Positions 6,728 through 8,569 of a stretch of DNA of 8,569 nucleotides are shown here, piece by piece. Origin of the DNA: Lachnospiraceae bacterium (GTDB lineage Bacteria > Bacillota_A > Clostridia > Lachnospirales > Lachnospiraceae); the NCBI GenBank assembly GCA_024690425.1, contig JAILCT010000150.1, positions 1 through 8,569 on the forward strand. Direction: 5' to 3'. Under the pieces are notes generated by a model. That model was not told the origin of the DNA. It was given only the letters and a program-made list of their open reading frames with translations, and did no database searches. Position 1 is the first letter of the stretch. Every line of letters begins with the position of its first letter. A program made the translations under genes and the position numbers.

Positions 6728-7597
6728 ATGGCTATCAACACATCAATAGTGCAGGATATCGCAGCTGCACAGGTCAGTGGTTCCACAGCTGTTTCGGGTA
6801 AAAAGAATGAATACGGCAGGACTATAGGTGAGCCCAAGCTTTCGGAAGAAGGCAAGAAATACTATGACGAGCTTAAGAAGAAGTTCGGTGGTTATGACTT
6901 TATCCTAGTGAGTAAGGACCAGATAGATAATGCCAAGTCACAGGCAGCAAGATACGCCAACCCCATGAAGCCGGTTGTTCTCATAGATGAAGATAAGATA
7001 GAGAAGATGGCGACAGATAAGGATTATCGTGAGAAATACGAATCGGTCATCGCAGGCGCATCATCACAGCTTAGTAAGATGAAGGATCAGCTGATGGCGT
7101 CGGGGGCTGACTTTAAGGGCTTCGGAATCCAGGTTGATGACGGCGGTACGGCAAGCTTCTTCGCAGTTGTCAAGAAATCGCAGGATGCCCAGGCTGAGCG
7201 AATAGAGAAGAACAGGGAAGCCAAGAGGGCAGTCCATAAGGCAGAAGTCAAGAAGGCAGCCGCCAAACGGGCCGAGAAGAAAAAGGCTGAAAAACGGGAG
7301 GCCGAGAGGCTTAAGAAGGATGGGAGCGAAGGAGAGAAGGCTGACGGTATTAAGCATGAGAATCCCGGAGACAAGGCTGATGTTCTGAACATGACCCAGG
7401 ATGAGATCACAACCTACAAGCCGGGGCTGGATAAGGGCCTTAGGAAGATATGGGATAAGGAGACGCTTACAATCTCGGCATCGAGTGTCGAAGAGCTCAT
7501 ACAGAAGGTAGGAGACCACGTGCAGAACGAGAAGATGAACTCGGTGGTCACTCCGGAAGAAGCAATGATGGGTCAGCATATAGACTTCAGGGGTTGA
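6728..7597 (+). CDS. Lysine-rich soluble protein of unknown function (DUF6033-like)
   Basis: This 289-residue protein has no signal peptide, membrane span or cysteine. Residues 35-150 look like a folded domain: a helix (LSEEGKKYYDELKKKFGGYDFILVS), a PVVLIDEDKIEKM strand-helix, a second helix ending SQLSKMKDQL, and FGIQVDDGGTASFFAV at 132-147. Residues 150-200 are a highly charged Lys/Ala/Glu/Arg helix, probably a single helix or coiled coil. Residues 215-289 form a second small acidic/helical part (MTQDEITTY, SVEELIQKVGDHV). From memory this resembles the Lachnospiraceae family annotated DUF6033, whose function is unknown to me, and the name could be wrong. The start is well supported: AAGGAGGG at 6714-6721 sits 6 bases before the ATG. 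It follows the channel gene by 56 bases with no convincing promoter or terminator between them, and ends 15 bases before a strong terminator. It is therefore probably the last gene of the kinase-channel unit. Confidence 0.8.
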   Translation: MAINTSIVQDIAAAQVSGSTAVSGKKNEYGRTIGEPKLSEEGKKYYDELKKKFGGYDFILVSKDQIDNAKSQAARYANPMKPVVLIDEDKIEKMATDKDYREKYESVIAGASSQLSKMKDQLMASGADFKGFGIQVDDGGTASFFAVVKKSQDAQAERIEKNREAKRAVHKAEVKKAAAKRAEKKKAEKREAERLKKDGSEGEKADGIKHENPGDKADVLNMTQDEITTYKPGLDKGLRKIWDKETLTISASSVEELIQKVGDHVQNEKMNSVVTPEEAMMGQHIDFRG

Positions 7598-7612
7598 GTT
7601 TTAAAAAAATTT

Positions 7613-7652
7613 ATGTGACACTTTAGCTCAGAGCTGAAGTGTCACATTTTTT
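7613..7652 (+). terminator. Strong intrinsic (Rho-independent) terminator
   Basis: Bases 7613-7628 pair with 7632-7647 to give a 16-base-pair stem with a single T-G wobble (7624/7636) and a 3-base loop (CAG). Six T residues (7647-7652) follow directly. It begins 15 bases after the stop codon of the lysine-rich protein gene and should end the kinase-channel transcript. A run of seven A residues at 7603-7609 lies upstream of the stem. It could allow some reverse-direction function, but no convergent gene is visible. Confidence 0.93.
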
Positions 7653-7681
7653 GTTAATTATTTAACATTAACTATTGTTAA
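7653..7681. repeat. Two adjacent GTTAA/TTAAC palindromes, possible operators
   Basis: GTTAA (7653-7657) and TTAAC (7662-7666) form an inverted pair with a 4-base gap. TTAAC (7668-7672) and GTTAA (7677-7681) form a second, oppositely ordered pair, also with a 4-base gap. The second palindrome overlaps the -35 box of the transporter promoter. In such AT-rich DNA short palindromes can occur by chance. The identical spacing and position over the promoter are what make this worth noting. Confidence 0.35.
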
Positions 7682-7703
7682 AAACAGTGTCAGATGTTAT
7701 ATT
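7675..7703 (+). promoter_or_regulatory. Predicted sigma-A promoter for the OFA transporter gene
   Basis: The -35 TTGTTA (7675-7680) and -10 TATATT (7698-7703) are separated by exactly 17 bases, with TGT immediately before the -10 (extended -10). Transcription would start near 7710, giving a leader of about 42 bases with AGGAG at 7738-7742. The leader also holds a small palindrome, AATCT-A-AGATT (7716-7726), of unknown meaning. Because a strong terminator lies just upstream, the transporter needs its own promoter, which supports this call. Confidence 0.7.
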
Positions 7704-7751
7704 TATTTAGTTGGAAATCTAAGATTCTTATTCAGATAGGAGTGAATTAAA

Positions 7752-8569
7752 ATGAGTGATTCTAAAACTTCGGCCAAGGGAGGCAATAAGTGGACCTGCG
7801 CCGCAATACCTGCCCTGCTGCTCCACTGCAGTATAGGTACGGTTTACTGCTGGGGTACCTTTTCCAAGGAGATAGGTGAGTATATCTACGGCGCCGAGAA
7901 CTTCCAGGCACATGCAAGTGCGGTACAGTGGGCTTTCTCACTTGCTATCTTTTTCCTTGGTATGTCGGCTGCATTCTTAGGTGATGTTGTTGAGAAGGAC
8001 ATTCACAAGTCGTCACTTATCGCAACCATTTGCTTTACCGTAGGTATGCTGGGTACCGGCCTTGCGATCCTGCTTAAGTCCCTGCCCCTTGTATTCCTTT
8101 TCTACGGATGCATCATGGGTATCGGTCTTGGTACAGGTTACTTAAGTCCTGTTAAGACACTGATGCTCTGGTTCCAGGACAGGAAGGGTCTTGCTACCGG
8201 TCTTGCCGTTGCCGGTTTCGGTCTTGCCAAGGCTATCGCAACACCCGTAATGCAGTTCTTCCTTACGAAGTTTAACAATAATCCCGCTTACATGTTCTTC
8301 ATCATGGGATGTATCTACTGCGTGATGATGTTCATCGGCCATCTTCTCCTCAAGAAGCCTGCCGACTGGGTTGAGGCTCACGGAGATAACGGCGGCCTTA
8401 AGGAGTTCTTCGCAACACTGGGTAAGAACTTCAAGACATCCTTCTCCAACAAGACCTTCATCGGTATCTGGATCATGTTCTATATTAACATCACCTGCGG
8501 TCTTGCACTTATATCACAGGAGAAGGCAATATTCAACTCAATAGATTTAAGCCTTGCACTCGCTGCAAC
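7752..8569 (+). CDS. OFA-family major facilitator transporter, N-terminal part (3' end outside window)
   Basis: An open frame starts at ATG 7752, preceded by AGGAG at 7738-7742, and continues past the right edge after 272 codons. Hydrophobic spans are seen at about 14-36, 57-78, 88-108, 111-134, 148-170, 178-200 and 235-256, which is the first seven of an expected twelve. The TM1 motif IGTVYCWGTFSKEIG, the TM4 motif GIGLGTGYLSPVKTL, and WFQDRKGLATGLAVAGFGLAKAI around the TM4-TM5 loop are typical of the oxalate/formate antiporter (OFA) group of the major facilitator superfamily. Members carry small carboxylates such as oxalate, formate, lactate or pyruvate, and most are uncharacterised. The residues known to bind oxalate in OxlT lie in the missing C-terminal half, so the substrate cannot be named. 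Codon choice is strongly biased (Lys nearly all AAG, Phe mostly TTC, many GGT and CTT), more than in the neighbouring kinase, which suggests high expression. Confidence 0.9.
   Translation, partial: MSDSKTSAKGGNKWTCAAIPALLLHCSIGTVYCWGTFSKEIGEYIYGAENFQAHASAVQWAFSLAIFFLGMSAAFLGDVVEKDIHKSSLIATICFTVGMLGTGLAILLKSLPLVFLFYGCIMGIGLGTGYLSPVKTLMLWFQDRKGLATGLAVAGFGLAKAIATPVMQFFLTKFNNNPAYMFFIMGCIYCVMMFIGHLLLKKPADWVEAHGDNGGLKEFFATLGKNFKTSFSNKTFIGIWIMFYINITCGLALISQEKAIFNSIDLSLALAA

Noticed and set aside
7064..7579. 171-codon minus-strand open frame, Leu/Phe-rich and membrane-like
   Set aside because: The hydrophobicity is the complement of the Lys/Glu-rich sense strand (AAG and GAG read as CTT and CTC). 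The sense gene has a strong ribosome binding site and terminator.
1..8569. CRISPR arrays, tRNA or rRNA genes, insertion sequences, phage or defence genes
   Set aside because: No direct-repeat array, cloverleaf-like segment, transposase, integrase or terminal inverted repeat was seen. The window is almost fully occupied by plus-strand genes.

Overview
The window looks like chromosome of an anaerobic, low-to-mid GC Firmicute, most likely a Lachnospiraceae-type Clostridium relative. The signs are strong AGGAGG-like ribosome binding sites, heavy use of AGG (Arg) and ATA (Ile) codons, a dCache hybrid kinase ending in an Hpt domain of the style common in that family, and a lysine-rich protein that resembles a family I associate with Lachnospiraceae. 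This taxonomic call is inference. I see no mobile element, CRISPR array, tRNA or rRNA. Every gene is on the plus strand.

Layout. Positions 2-166 are the last 54 codons of a glutathione peroxidase. Positions 234-1616 encode a complete M18-family aminopeptidase. A good promoter with an inverted repeat over its -35 box (1626-1656) then starts what reads as a three-gene unit. Its genes are a very large multi-membrane-span hybrid histidine kinase (1690-5247), an MscS-family channel with an extra C-terminal domain (5265-6671, GTG start, 17 bases after the kinase stop), and a soluble lysine-rich protein of unknown function (6728-7597). The unit closes with a strong intrinsic terminator (7613-7652). 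A second promoter, preceded by two GTTAA/TTAAC palindromes, drives an OFA-type major facilitator transporter (7752 onward) that runs off the right edge.

How the genes may work together. The kinase carries a complete internal phosphorelay (His657, Asp955, His1105). Its extracellular dCache domain has residues spaced like the published amino-acid-binding motif. No response regulator with an output domain is present, so the final phosphate acceptor must be elsewhere. The next gene is an MscS-like channel whose added cytoplasmic domain looks like a degenerate GHKL/RsbW-type ATPase fold. The most interesting hypothesis is that extracellular sensing, a channel and the third protein form one co-transcribed membrane module. 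This rests on gene order and domain reading only. The glutathione peroxidase, aminopeptidase and OFA transporter look like ordinary metabolic neighbours.
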